Source: Plasmodium brasilianum | Lineage: Eukaryota > Apicomplexa > Aconoidasida > Haemosporida > Plasmodiidae | Length of the DNA: 64,000 nucleotides | NCBI RefSeq assembly: GCF_023973825.1 | Contig: NC_090120.1 | Coordinates: forward strand, 1,017,001-1,081,000 | Direction: 5' to 3' | In this document: positions 33,426 to 44,719 of the stretch, one piece after another | How the letters are laid out: every line of letters begins with the position of its first letter | How positions within the stretch are numbered: the first letter of the stretch is position 1 | Position numbers and translations under genes: made by a program | The notes under the pieces: generated by a model | Told to the model about the DNA's origin: nothing | The model's database searches: none | What the model saw: only the letters and a program-made list of their open reading frames with translations

Positions 33426-34727
33426 CGAAATAAGAGTAATGAAATATATAGAATAGAATAAAATAAAAAGGGGGGCGTAAAGTGCGAAAAAAATCATGAC
33501 AGTGTAGCACCGTAATATGCTTTCGCCGTAAATGGTAAGGTTAAGAAAGAAAAAGTCTACGAGTATTTACACAATTGGTTTTCTTTCTTTGATGTGCTTA
33601 ATACTTAGCTACACTTCCACTGTTTATATTTTGTCATATGTAAACAAGTTATAGCAGTAGGAAGGCTGATATATGAACACAAAATTTTTACTGCGTCCTC
33701 CACTGATTTATGTTAGACAAATATTTGAGTGATCATTCTTCTACTGTCTCATATTTTTTAAATTATTCGGTCTTTTTTTTTTTTTTTTTATTTATTTTAT
33801 AATTTCATAATTTTATACATATTTACATATTTATATATTTGCATATTTTTATACATTCTCATAATTTTATGCATTCTCATATTTTTACACATTTTCATAT
33901 TTTTTTATATTTTCACATTTTTTTATATTTTCACTTTTTTTTTTATTTTTATATTATTTTATATTATTTTACATTTTTTTACAGTTTTTCACATGTTTTC
34001 CTTTATAATTATTACATCTGAAGCAAAACAAGTTACGTCACAGTAGAAATATACGTGTGTACGTAAATGCATACATGCGTACATAAATACTTACCCCCGC
34101 ACATACATACATACATACATACATCCATACATACATACATACATACATCCATACATACATACATACATACATATATATATATATATATTATATATATATG
34201 TTTACGAGTACACACATACACGTACAACTATAATCCCTTAAAAATGGCCAACTGAATATGCGTATATATTTTTAAAATGTGATAATCTTTTTTTTTTTTT
34301 TTTTTTTTTTTTTCATTGGTACACACACGCGTACGGTTGCACGCTAACACAGCAAATACTTTACTCTTTGTAGTAATTTATTTTTCTGATATTTGTATTT
34401 CTAGCTTTTTTGCTACATTATTTTTGCTTTTTTCCCTTTTTTATTTTTTTTTCTTATTTCATTTTCCCTTATCTGATCATTCCGCATTTTCGTTTGTTCA
34501 TATATTACTTTATTACATTTTATTATATATTTATTTCGTTTTATTATGTATTACTTTATTTAGTTTTACTTTATTTTATTTCTTTTTCTTTTCTTTTTTT
34601 TTTGGGGGGGGGCTTCATTAAAAATATTTAATTTTGTGCACATACAGAACAAAAATAAACAAAAATTAACAAAAACAAAAAAAATAAAATAATGTAAAAT
34701 AATGTAAAATAATGTAAAATAAATGAA

Positions 34728-34880
34728 ATCATATCGAGCATATCAAATCACATCAAACATGTCAAATCACATCGAACATATCAAATCACATCAAACATAT
34801 CAAATCACATCAAACATGTCAAATCACATCAAACATGTCAAATCACATCAAACATGTCAAATCACATCAAACAATGTCTA
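34728..34880. repeat. 18/19-bp CATCAAACATGTCAAATCA array
   Basis: About eight copies of a CATCAAACATGTCAAATCA unit with CATATC/CATGTC variation, ending at a degenerate copy. Non-coding. Confidence 0.85.
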
Positions 34881-35201
34881 ATTAAAATATAGTCTAATAA
34901 AAAGATAACAAATTAAACGAAATATATGCTGGATAGACAATAAAAAAAATGTATTAAACAAAGCTATACCATCTCCATTTTTTATAATTCTGTGTTAAAA
35001 AATAATACTTTATCAATTTTTGTTGTACATGATTACTCGCGCTCGCATTGCCATAAACTATGATATGTTACGCCCATGCTGCTCTATTTTATGTCATTTT
35101 TTCTATTTTTTCCGCTTGTTATTTTCATGTTTTAGCATATTATATAAGTCTACAGCATATCTCCACGTTACAGTAATTTCACCTTACCTGCTGTTATGAC
35201 A

Positions 35202-35270
<69 letters not shown>

Positions 35271-36564
35271 CTTCTTTTTCTTTTTATTTGTTCATTTTTC
35301 CTTAACGTAATGTAGATATTTCTTTACATTAGTTATAATACAGCTGTAACAAAACATTATTTGGCATATACGTACAAACGTGGTTTATGTATGAAATTAT
35401 TTTACTTGTATGACGTCTTTTATTTTAAAACTCTATATAATATCTTCATCCGTGTACCTTTTAATCATTGAAAGTATTATTTCTACGTATACATACATAT
35501 ATGCGTATTTATGTACGTATATGCAAATGGAAAAACATATATATACTTTAACAAAAATGCATACACGAGTACCAATAATGCCCTAACGATTTCGCCTAAT
35601 TAGTTAAATATTCTCTTTTCAAAATACCTTGTCAAAAGGAAAAGAATACCTATCGGGGTTTACAAAGTATGCGAATATTTTAACATGCACACATAGAAGC
35701 ACCTACACCCACCTACCCATACACACACACATATACACAAAAAAACAAAAAAAAAAAAAAAATAAAAAAAAAAAAAAAAAAAAATCAAAAAAAAAAACAA
35801 AAAAAAAAACAAAAAAAAAATATTAAACATTCATCATAACTTCAAATGATTATACAAAATTTCATAAAAATTATAAATATCACATATACACAATGATAGT
35901 TGTAATATACCAAACAACTAAAAATGACTTTAAGAGGATACTACTAAGTGTTTCCGGTGAATAAATTTTTCATTTTATAGATATTAAAAAAAATTACAAC
36001 ATTCTGATAAGGTCAACTAAAAAAAATAAGTTCTAAATTTTTTATTCTCCTCTTTCATAAAAATGTTCTAACGGTATTTCTGTGCATGTCTCACCATTGC
36101 TCGACGTTCATTCATAAATTATGTATATTTAAAAAAAAAAAAAAAAAGGTTTTTCGTTGAGCAATATGGAAACATATAATTGTACATAAATGTGTAATGG
36201 AGTGAATATTCTCATTCATCCGTTTAATATTATTATTATTACTACTACTATTCTTATTATTTTTCTGTTTTTACTTTTTTCAAATTTTGTTTTTCTATAT
36301 TTTTCTTTTTTTACTTTTTCCAATTGCAATATCTCATTCGTTGCAACATTTTGCCTTAATGCAAAACCAGAATTTCGAATTTTGCAAATATTGAAAATAT
36401 TGTAAATATTGCCAATTTTTCGAAGTAAAAAAAAATAAGCATACGGCGCAAGGACTTTCCTTGGGGCACATTATTATGTGCATTCACAGTATGTCGTATA
36501 ACAATTTTATACATCATAATATTTTGATAAGCATACATTCTCTTCTTAAAATAAATTTTTAAAA

Positions 36565-36765
36565 ATGTTTGAAAAGAGCTTACTAAAAAAAAAAAAAAAA
36601 ATTTCAAAAACTAGTCTCTTTCATATACGAGGCTATATAAAAAGAGTAGTATTATATGTCCCTAGGAAGAGAAACAAACAAACACATTTTAAATCAAACG
36701 AATGTTTTTCATATATAATAAAATTGTTCATTAATATATTTCGCCCAAAAGAGTGTGTGCAGTGA
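36565..36765 (+). CDS. Possible small basic protein (66 codons)
   Basis: This frame starts at an ATG in an A-rich context (TTTAAAAATG) and encodes a strongly basic protein: a Lys-rich start, then GYIKRVVLYVPRKRNKQTHF and a hydrophobic C-terminus (SYIIKLFINIF). It is not a tandem repeat and is more complex than nearby sequence. Size and charge would suit an organellar ribosomal protein, but I recognise no family. An A17 run inside it makes the frame sensitive to length error. Confidence 0.3.
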   Translation: MFEKSLLKKKKKISKTSLFHIRGYIKRVVLYVPRKRNKQTHFKSNECFSYIIKLFINIFRPKECVQ

Positions 36766-36923
36766 CATTACTTGTTTATTTGTATAAACGTTTGTATGTA
36801 TTTATGTATATATGTACATATATATATATATATATATATACATGTGAGTGCGGACGTACACAATATGCAAACGGTCTTTATGTTCCCTATGCATGACTGA
36901 ACAGCACATTAGCAAAATAAAAC

Positions 36924-37753
36924 ATGGCGCTCATTTGCATTGGCTCGGTTTGTTTTTCGTTATTTCACGTGGGTATTATAATTTTATTTATCATCAATTA
37001 CTTTTATTCTCATATTAAAAAGTTCCTTCCCCAGTTTTTGGTTGGTAGTGATGGTAATTATGGGCTTTACCACTTTCACATTTTGACATCTTTTATCTGT
37101 TTTTGTTTTTACGTTTTGCAAACTTAACGTCTATTTATTGTTTGTTCGTTTGTCTGCTCGTTTCTTTGTCTGCTTTTTTTTTTTTTTTTTTTCTTATTTT
37201 TCCCCGCCTTCTCCCCGTTACTCAACTTATCCCAACATACAACATTTAAATTCCGTTAACATCATCATGTAATCGTAGATAAAGACAAGCAAATTAAGGA
37301 TATTTTGCAATTAAAAAGAAAAAAGAAAGAGGTAAAAAAAGAGACATTATTTCGTGCATGTACGAGGCATAAATAAATAATCTCAAAATTCTGTAAAGCA
37401 TATAACGTGAAAATGAGAAAAATGGAAAATTCGCGTTTCTACTTTTTTTACCTTTTTGGTACTTTTTTTCCGTATTTTTTGTTTTTATTAGTATGGAGAG
37501 AGCACATATATAGAGCTAGCTGAAGGGGGAAACTTAGAAGACATATTCAAATCAAGCAAAAACGTTTCAGTCGTTTTAAAATTTGGGGCTTCTTGGTGTA
37601 AACCCTGTGTCCGAATTAAGGAATATTTTAAGGTAGCAAAAAAAAATAAGCATTTTAGTTATTCGAACATTTGACAAAATTGTCACAGCATAATTCGTAT
37701 GTTTGCAAGTGCATATATACTCATGTATGTATATTTATACACACATGCACATG

Positions 37754-37798
<45 letters not shown>

Positions 37799-38381
37799 TT
37801 TTTTTTTTTTTTCCTTTTGTATGTCCCTTTCCTGTGACATTATGACGTAACTTAAAATATCGTTCCTTCCCTGTTCATGTTGCAGAACCAGACAGCCAGT
37901 TATTATGTATCGCTCGTTGATATTGATGTTGATGTCTATGATACATTGAACGAGGAGTATGCGATCAAAGTTTTGCCAACATTTATTTTTTACTTTTTCT
38001 TAAACAATGAATGGATCATAACTCAACGAGTACTTTGCTTCATCATTCTTACGCAAAAAAAAAAAAAAAAAAAAAAGACAAATAAGTAGATACATAAATT
38101 GATATATTGATATATTGATATATTAATATATTGATATATTAATATGATGACAAATTGATATATTGATAAATACGCAAATAGATTATTACGTAAACATGTA
38201 AATAAAAGATTGCTCATCTACGTAAAAGATACGCCCAAGTGTGGTTACCCCTTCATACCATTTGCACGGCACTAATAGTTTTAACTTTTTTTTTTTTTTT
38301 TTTTTTATGTAGATTGAAGGAGCCAGTGAAAAAGAATTAGAAAGGGCCTTTAAAAAATACAGCATATCAAAAGCGAATTGA
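36924..38381 (+). CDS. Thioredoxin-like protein with signal-peptide-like N-terminus, five exons
   Basis: My exon model is 36924-36972, 37279-37331, 37492-37632, 37886-38029 and 38313-38381, giving 151 residues; all sites are GT-AG and all phases match. Exon 1 encodes MALICIGSVCFSLFHV, a short hydrophobic leader that fits a signal peptide or anchor. The thioredoxin fold follows: VVLKFGASWCKPCVRIKEYF (exon 3, active site WCKPC), DIDVDVYDTLNEEYAIKVLPTF (exon 4, with the cis-Pro before Thr), then the edge strand and terminal helix EGASEKELERAFKKYS (exon 5). It is a monothiol/dithiol disulfide reductase of the secretory route or a secretory-derived organelle. The active site has Lys-Pro rather than the usual Gly-Pro, as in several parasite thioredoxins. 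The least certain junction is exon 1-2, which defines the leader. Confidence 0.8.
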
Positions 38382-38545
38382 AAAAGAAAAAAAAGCATAA
38401 AATAAAACAAAACGATTATCCATAATTCACACACATACGTTTATATATACCTATACATGAAACACATAGGCGCCTTTATGTTCGTAATAATACAACTTGG
38501 CAAATTCCACCTTTTGTCGTTCATTTGTTTACCTTTATCCCTTTA

Positions 38546-38576
<31 letters not shown>

Positions 38577-38956
38577 TGCGACATAAAAACATGTATCATA
38601 GCTAGTACTTACCATATTTTGACATCAACATATTCATATTTATACACAAAAAGATGGATGACATTTTTTTTTGTTCATTTTTCCATGGTCATACATACAA
38701 ATATTAAAAAAAGGATTATTTACATATTCGCATAAATGTATATGAGCTTATGTATGTATGGAATAGTTATTACCCTATGCTGGATAATAATTCAATAATA
38801 AAGAGAAAAATTAAATTATTTTAATTAATCGGAATTGGTCTGAATTAAAATTATATGAAATGATTTGGAGTGGAGTTCTTTTTTTTTTTTTTTTTTTTTT
38901 TTCATTTTTGCGTGCTGTGCTAGCACTTGTAGAATAAATTGTTTCTGTTTTATTTC

Positions 38957-38989
<33 letters not shown>

Positions 38990-39598
38990 TCAGAAACTTA
39001 TTTGTTTTTAATATGAAATAGAAGTGTAGTGACTTGCAAAATGTAGGAAATGAGTTAGTCCCTGCACTAGTCATCCATTATGATAATTTTTGCGCATACA
39101 TTACTGGGAGAAAAGTATACAATTTTAACCTTCACCTTTTTTAGATTTTTAACTTTTTTACCTTTTTTATACTTCTTATTTTTTTGTACTTTTTATTTTT
39201 TTGTACTTTTTACCTTTTTGTACTTCTTACCTTTTTGTACTTCTTACCTTTTTGTACTTCTTACCTTTTTGTACTTCTTACCTTTTTGTACTTCTTACCT
39301 TTTTGTACTTCTTACCTTTTTGTACTTCTTACCTTTTTATACTTTTTCCCTTCTTGCACTTCTTACCTTTTTGTACTTCTTACCTTTTTGTACTTCTTAC
39401 CTTTTTGTACTTCTTACCTTTTTGTACTTCTTACCTTTTTGTACTTCTTACCTTTTTGTACTTCTTACCTTTTTGTACTTCTTACCTTTTTGTACTTCTT
39501 ACCTTTTTATACTTTTTCCCTTCTTGCTCTTCTTCAACTTTTGCGTTTTTTTCAACGAATAAAAGGAAAAGAAGAATGAAGTCGACCAAAAATATAAA
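38382..39598. other. Intergenic region before PRORP
   Basis: Poly(T) tracts near 38553-38576, 38880-38901 and 38960-38988, and the 17-bp array listed separately. No exon is recognised. Confidence 0.65.
39170..39535. repeat. 17-bp TTTTTGTACTTCTTACC minisatellite
   Basis: About 20 copies of CTTTTTGTACTTCTTAC, interrupted by TTTTTATACTTTTTCCC variants in the middle and at the end. Because 17 is not a multiple of three and the unit has no stop in any frame, three overlapping frames of 130-160 codons stay open on the + strand; these are not genes. The array ends about 65 bp before the PRORP start. Confidence 0.9.
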
Positions 39599-42500
39599 AT
39601 GCTTTTTTATACAAAAGAAAATGAACTAAAGAAAAAAGTTATATCGTTCCTACTCCTGCTTATATTATACGAGCAGTGCCTGATAAACTTTATTTATTCA
39701 TTTTCCATTAATAAAAGAACATTTGTTTTGAACTCCGTGGTGGACAAAAATGACAACGTAATGCTTAGTCTAGAGAAAAGAAGCGAAAATTGCTTTTTCC
39801 ATTTTGTGTGCATTTAGGCATTGGGGCATTTGTCAATGTACCAATTTGTTCGTTTGTCCATTATTTCCATTGTACGCGGATATATGTGTTCTCTGTTATA
39901 CTTGCCTCTTTCCGTTGCATATCTCTGAGCGTCCCTTAAGAGAAAAAGAACAGTGAAGCATATCATCCATTTGATGTTATGCTATTATATTTTGTGTTTT
40001 GTTATGTTTTGCGTTCATTTCATTGCAAGACAGATTTGTGCATTTGACCTTATTATGTGTTATATAATTTTTTTAGTAATTTCGCTATAAAAATATATAT
40101 CGATAGATTGATATGCAGATTTATAGATAGATATATAGATATATAGATACTTAGATAGATACATGCATACCCACGTACATACATATATACGTACATACAT
40201 ATATACATATACATACATACGCATATACATACGTACACATATACATACGTACACATATACATACATACACACATACACACATACATACACACATACACCC
40301 ATACATACACACATACACCCATACATACACACATACACACATACATACACACATACACACATACATACACACATACACCCATACATACACACATACACCC
40401 ATACATACACACATACACCCATACATACACACATACACCCATACATACACACATACACACATATATACATATACACATGTATATTATGCGTCCACTTATT
40501 TTTGTACGCGCGTTTTTCCTTATTTGGTCAGGTGAAAAAAAACAAGTTAAGGGAAAACCGGAAAATACTGGTAGAAATAGGGAACAGCTTAAGAGAGCAG
40601 GACGTGCATAAATCGCTAGCAAATTTGGACAGTATATTAACGGAATATTCAAAGGATAAGAGACTGTCAAAAAATATGAGTGTTCTATGTGGAAATGTAT
40701 TAAATTTATGTAGCAAATTTAATGATATAAATAACATGATAAAAGTAATTGAAAAGATGAAATATTATAATATAGAAATGCAGGAAAATTCATACTTGGC
40801 TATTTGTAATTACTATATATCAAATAATTATATATATGAATATTTATTAACAATTAATAAGATGATAGAAAGAAATATTACCATTAGGGAGCGTTTCTAT
40901 AAGTATATCTTAGTACATATATTAGACTTATCCTTTGATAACAGTGGCTATGCTAGACACCTATTCCACGAGGGTTACACAAACAACAGGGAAGTCTGTA
41001 AAGAGGGAAATGCGCAAATACGCGATGAATATATTGGAAGCGCTATAAGAGGAGGGCAGGAAAATAGTATTCATGATAATGTTGCTAATGGTGTTAGTAG
41101 TGACTATAATGGTAGACAAGATATGAGTTACTATAATGCTCATTACAGCAGTGCGGATCGCGAACACTCGAACAACAAAAGATACCATTTAATCAAAAAC
41201 ACAGATTACAGTAACTTTGACAAATACACAAAAGAGTTGAATAAATATAATATGCGACTAGATGAGGAGGACAAGAAGTATATTCTGAACAATTATTTAT
41301 TAATTGATATTTTTAAACACATGAATGATAATGAAATAAAAATTAAACTAATTTACATATTAAAGCTAGTACATTATGTGTATGAAAATATTCAATATCT
41401 TATGAGAAAGAAGAATCAAGAACTCATTCTAAGGGAAGAAGATACCCAAGATGTTGAAGATGGACATGATGTTGATAATAACGATAGTAATGATAGTGAC
41501 TATAGCATAGATGGTGCCTCTTCTGTTAACAGTACAAAATCAAATTCCTCAGATAAGGAAAAAGAAAAACTAAAAAAAATCAAAAAGAATAATGGGAAAA
41601 ACTTCTATAAAGATATACTAATAGAACAACTAAAATGTATTCTAGATTTATACAAAATGAATTATGATTCCATGAATATAAATATTAAAAAATATGAAGA
41701 GACCTTAGATGAACAAGAGAAAAGGAATGTATACTATCAAGTCAATAAAATAATTAAAAAACTGCCGTTCATTAAATTAACAGAAAATGTTAAAAATACA
41801 TATAAGTGTAAAAATTGTGAACAAAACATAAATACCTATTTTCTTACTCTCAAACAAATTATAATAGTTATTGTTAATATCATATTGATTACGAATCTTT
41901 TTAATAATAAAGAAATATACAAAATAAAGCATTTCTTTTCTATTCTCAATCGTAGAAATGATGAAGCACAAGGGAAAGAGGCACATGTGTTTACCCTTGA
42001 TGTTACTAAGAATGAACATGATAAGGGAGAACCTTTAGTAGGAGGACCTCCACAGGCAACGAATACACACACAGAAAATGAACAACAAAAGATAATGGGA
42101 TTTGACGTATTAGAAGAAGTACAAAAGGTAGACCAAACTGATAGCTGTAAAGATAAGGAATTAACATGTGTAGCGGATCACAATGCATTACACAATATAG
42201 CACACAGTACAGCATATAATGCTTTACAAAATGCATCATACAATTCTGTACATAATTCTCTAATAGAGGCAGAAATGAACAAGCATTTTGAAAAGGGGTC
42301 ATACACTTGCCTACTGGATGGTGCGAATATCGGTTACAACAAACAGAACGTAGAAAATGGCAGATTTAGTTTTTTACAAATTGAGGTGTTAAAAGAAATT
42401 ATAAAAAAAAAAAATAAAGAGTTACCTTTGATTATTCTTCCAAAAATATATCATTACAAGAATTCATTAAAGCATTTGAGAAATGAAGGAATCCATAGTG

Positions 42501-44014
42501 AGCAAAAAACAAATGCTAACATTTTTATACCAAACAAAACAATAAAAATAAAAAAATATAGCCCGACTTGTTCAGTAAATAGTAAATATTGCATTAAACC
42601 AAATAAGGAGTTATCGACTGATCGTTCTGGTGATAGGGCTTATGCAGAGGAATCAGGGATAGTAGGAGCAACAGCAGAAACAGCGAAAGAAGAAGCGGAA
42701 GGGGCAACAGAAGGAGTAGAAGAAGAAGATTCTCTTGGTTTTAGATCACCAGGTTGTGGTACACACGCCAGACCAATTTTCAACAAATTAGACAGTACGG
42801 ATGTAGAAATAATAAAAAAATGGGAAAAAGAAAAATGCCTATACATATGTAATTACAACATGTACGATGATTATTATTACATTTTAGGAAGTCTAGCAAG
42901 AAGCAATAATTTATTTAACATTTATTATTACATAGATGAATTGTCAAAGCACTTTTATAAATATAAAAATTTAAATCATAATGTTATTATAGACAATTAT
43001 AGTTTAATTGATGATCGGGTGATTTATAATAACAGAGAAGTCCTACATATATATAATAGTAATCTTATCTTCGATAGAAATAGCAATATAATGGTACTAG
43101 TTAGTGATGAAAACATTAACAAAGAGAACAAATATATTTCTATGAATGAACAATATTATAATGATAAAATAAAAAAGAAAAAAAAAAATTTTAAATTATT
43201 TGATGAATATAAAAGTAATTTTATATTTAAAGACAAAGATAATATACGCTATGTAGAAAATATTTATGCTGATACATATTTTTATGATTCTCAAAAGGGG
43301 GAGCACATTATTGTAAACGATACGAATAATAAGAATAAATGTAAAACTAAATGTGAAAAACTGGTAAGAGATACCAATTACTCGAACAACACTTATACAG
43401 ATAATGCCCTCTTAAAAAGTAAAACAAAACAAGAAAAAATAATCAAAAATTACAAAACAAGGGAGACTGCTACTCTGGATGAGGTGAGAGAGAAAGCTGC
43501 ACCAGACCAATTGAGTGCATCCTCTGATCCAAATAGTGATAACAACGTGGAGCATCATGAAAAGACAAATTTTTATTACGCAAACATATACATAAAATGT
43601 GTTAAAAATGTAAACAGTGCGCAGAAACCGATATATGTTTACACAAACGATAAGATGAAAAATCATTACTTTAATGAATACACAAATTTTATTTTAAAAA
43701 AATGGAAAAAAAAAAGTTTTATATCCTTTTATTTTAAGCAACCAATCATTCTTTCAGAGTTAAGGAAACAGTCGGATTCGAACACTATAGACTTAACGAA
43801 TATAATAAATAATTATAAATTGCCATATGTGAATTTAGAAAATTCAAAGCTATATATAGATGATATTATATCTTACAAGGATAGAAATATATATCATATA
43901 AAAATTAATTCTCCCAGTAAAACTTTCTTGTCGTATCAAAGTGAAAATATACCATTTCTGCATTATAACAACAATGTGGTCAAGTATTTGTGCATAGACT
44001 TCTCTAGGATATAG
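39599..44014 (+). CDS. PRORP: Protein-only RNase P (PRORP) with apicoplast-type leader
   Basis: My model joins 39599-39757 to 40532-44014 (phase 0), 1213 residues. PRORP removes the 5' leader of pre-tRNA with a metal-dependent nuclease and no RNA subunit. Exon 1 supplies a signal-peptide core (VISFLLLLILYEQC) and an Asn/Lys transit-like stretch, so apicoplast targeting is likely. Exon 2 begins with pentatricopeptide-type helices (VLCGNVLNLCSKFNDINNMI). It continues with the central zinc-site CKNC (about 41809-41820), then the NYN nuclease: DGANIGY (first Asp, about 42318), DDYYYIL (Asp pair, about 42865), and YYIDELSKH (fourth Asp, about 42934). The C-terminus has YHIKIN and YLCIDF, fitting the distal His/Cys zinc ligands. 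All four metal-binding Asp are present. Long Asn/Lys insertions sit between the repeats and inside the nuclease domain. The His/Thr/Tyr frame upstream of exon 2 is intronic repeat. Confidence 0.9.
40155..40470. repeat. CATACATACACAC minisatellite inside PRORP intron 1
   Basis: CA-rich array of units such as CATACATACACACATACACC (20 bp, with ACAC/ACCC variants), merging into shorter TACA/TATA repeats. It lies fully inside the 774-bp intron and ends about 60 bp before the acceptor (TTATTTGGTCAG). Confidence 0.85.
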
Positions 44015-44374
44015 GATGGGAATATGTGAAATAGGGTATCTGTGTGCATGTATACGACATGTGCATGTGCAGTCTATGTATATATTTATATCCATATATG
44101 CATATGATCGCAATTTGTTTGACCATCTTTAAAGTGCACACAGAAAATGCGTTATCTACTTTAAACTTGAAAATTACTTTATCTTTGTTACTCAATTTTT
44201 TCCTTTCTTTTAAGACAAAATTTTGGAAGTGAAACGACTGCCGTCAGTGTAACGACTGTTGGAGGTGTAACAAATATTAAAAAAGGTAAAGAAAAATTTT
44301 TAAATTAAAAAATAAAAAATTTGAAAAATAAAAGAGGAAAATCTTGTGGACATTTTTAAAGACATTCCTTATTA

Positions 44375-44687
44375 TTATAACATACGAGGGTTACTTCCTT
44401 CACAAAATTTGTATAATGGATCTGCTGTTGTGAATTTCCTAACCGTACGTTGAGGTGTATCATGTGATGATGAAAAGGATGTTCTTCTTTTTTCGCTTAA
44501 ATATAGTACATCAAAATGAGCAGAAAATGTTAATTTAGTAAAATTCAATTTTGCGGCATTCCCAATTGCAAGTGCATCATTTTTTTTTTTTTTTTTGTTT
44601 TATCTTATTTTCGCGCCTTCATCTTCTCGCATTACTTCGTATATCATCTTATATGTTAAATGTTATCCCGCACATGTTATTCGTTAT

Positions 44688-44719
<32 letters not shown>

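Larger units (their letters stand above)
32438..36923. other. 4.5-kb divergent intergenic region rich in minisatellites
   Basis: This should hold promoters of the divergent transporter and thioredoxin genes. It contains three tandem arrays listed separately, (TACA)n at 34090-34175, an unusual TTTGGGGGGGG run near 34602, and a 64-base T tract at 35207-35270. A small basic frame at 36565-36765 is the only coding-like block. Confidence 0.6.

Noticed and set aside
39080..39562. Three overlapping Phe/Leu/Tyr-rich frames that resemble membrane proteins
   Set aside because: All are generated by one 17-bp stop-free array.
40163..40531. His/Thr/Tyr N-terminus fused in frame to PRORP
   Set aside because: It is the same intronic array; a donor at 39757 and acceptor at 40531 give a phase-correct leader instead.
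40053..40670. Long Cys/Val/Met/Tyr frames on the minus strand opposite PRORP intron 1
   Set aside because: Translation of the CA minisatellite; no splice or start support.
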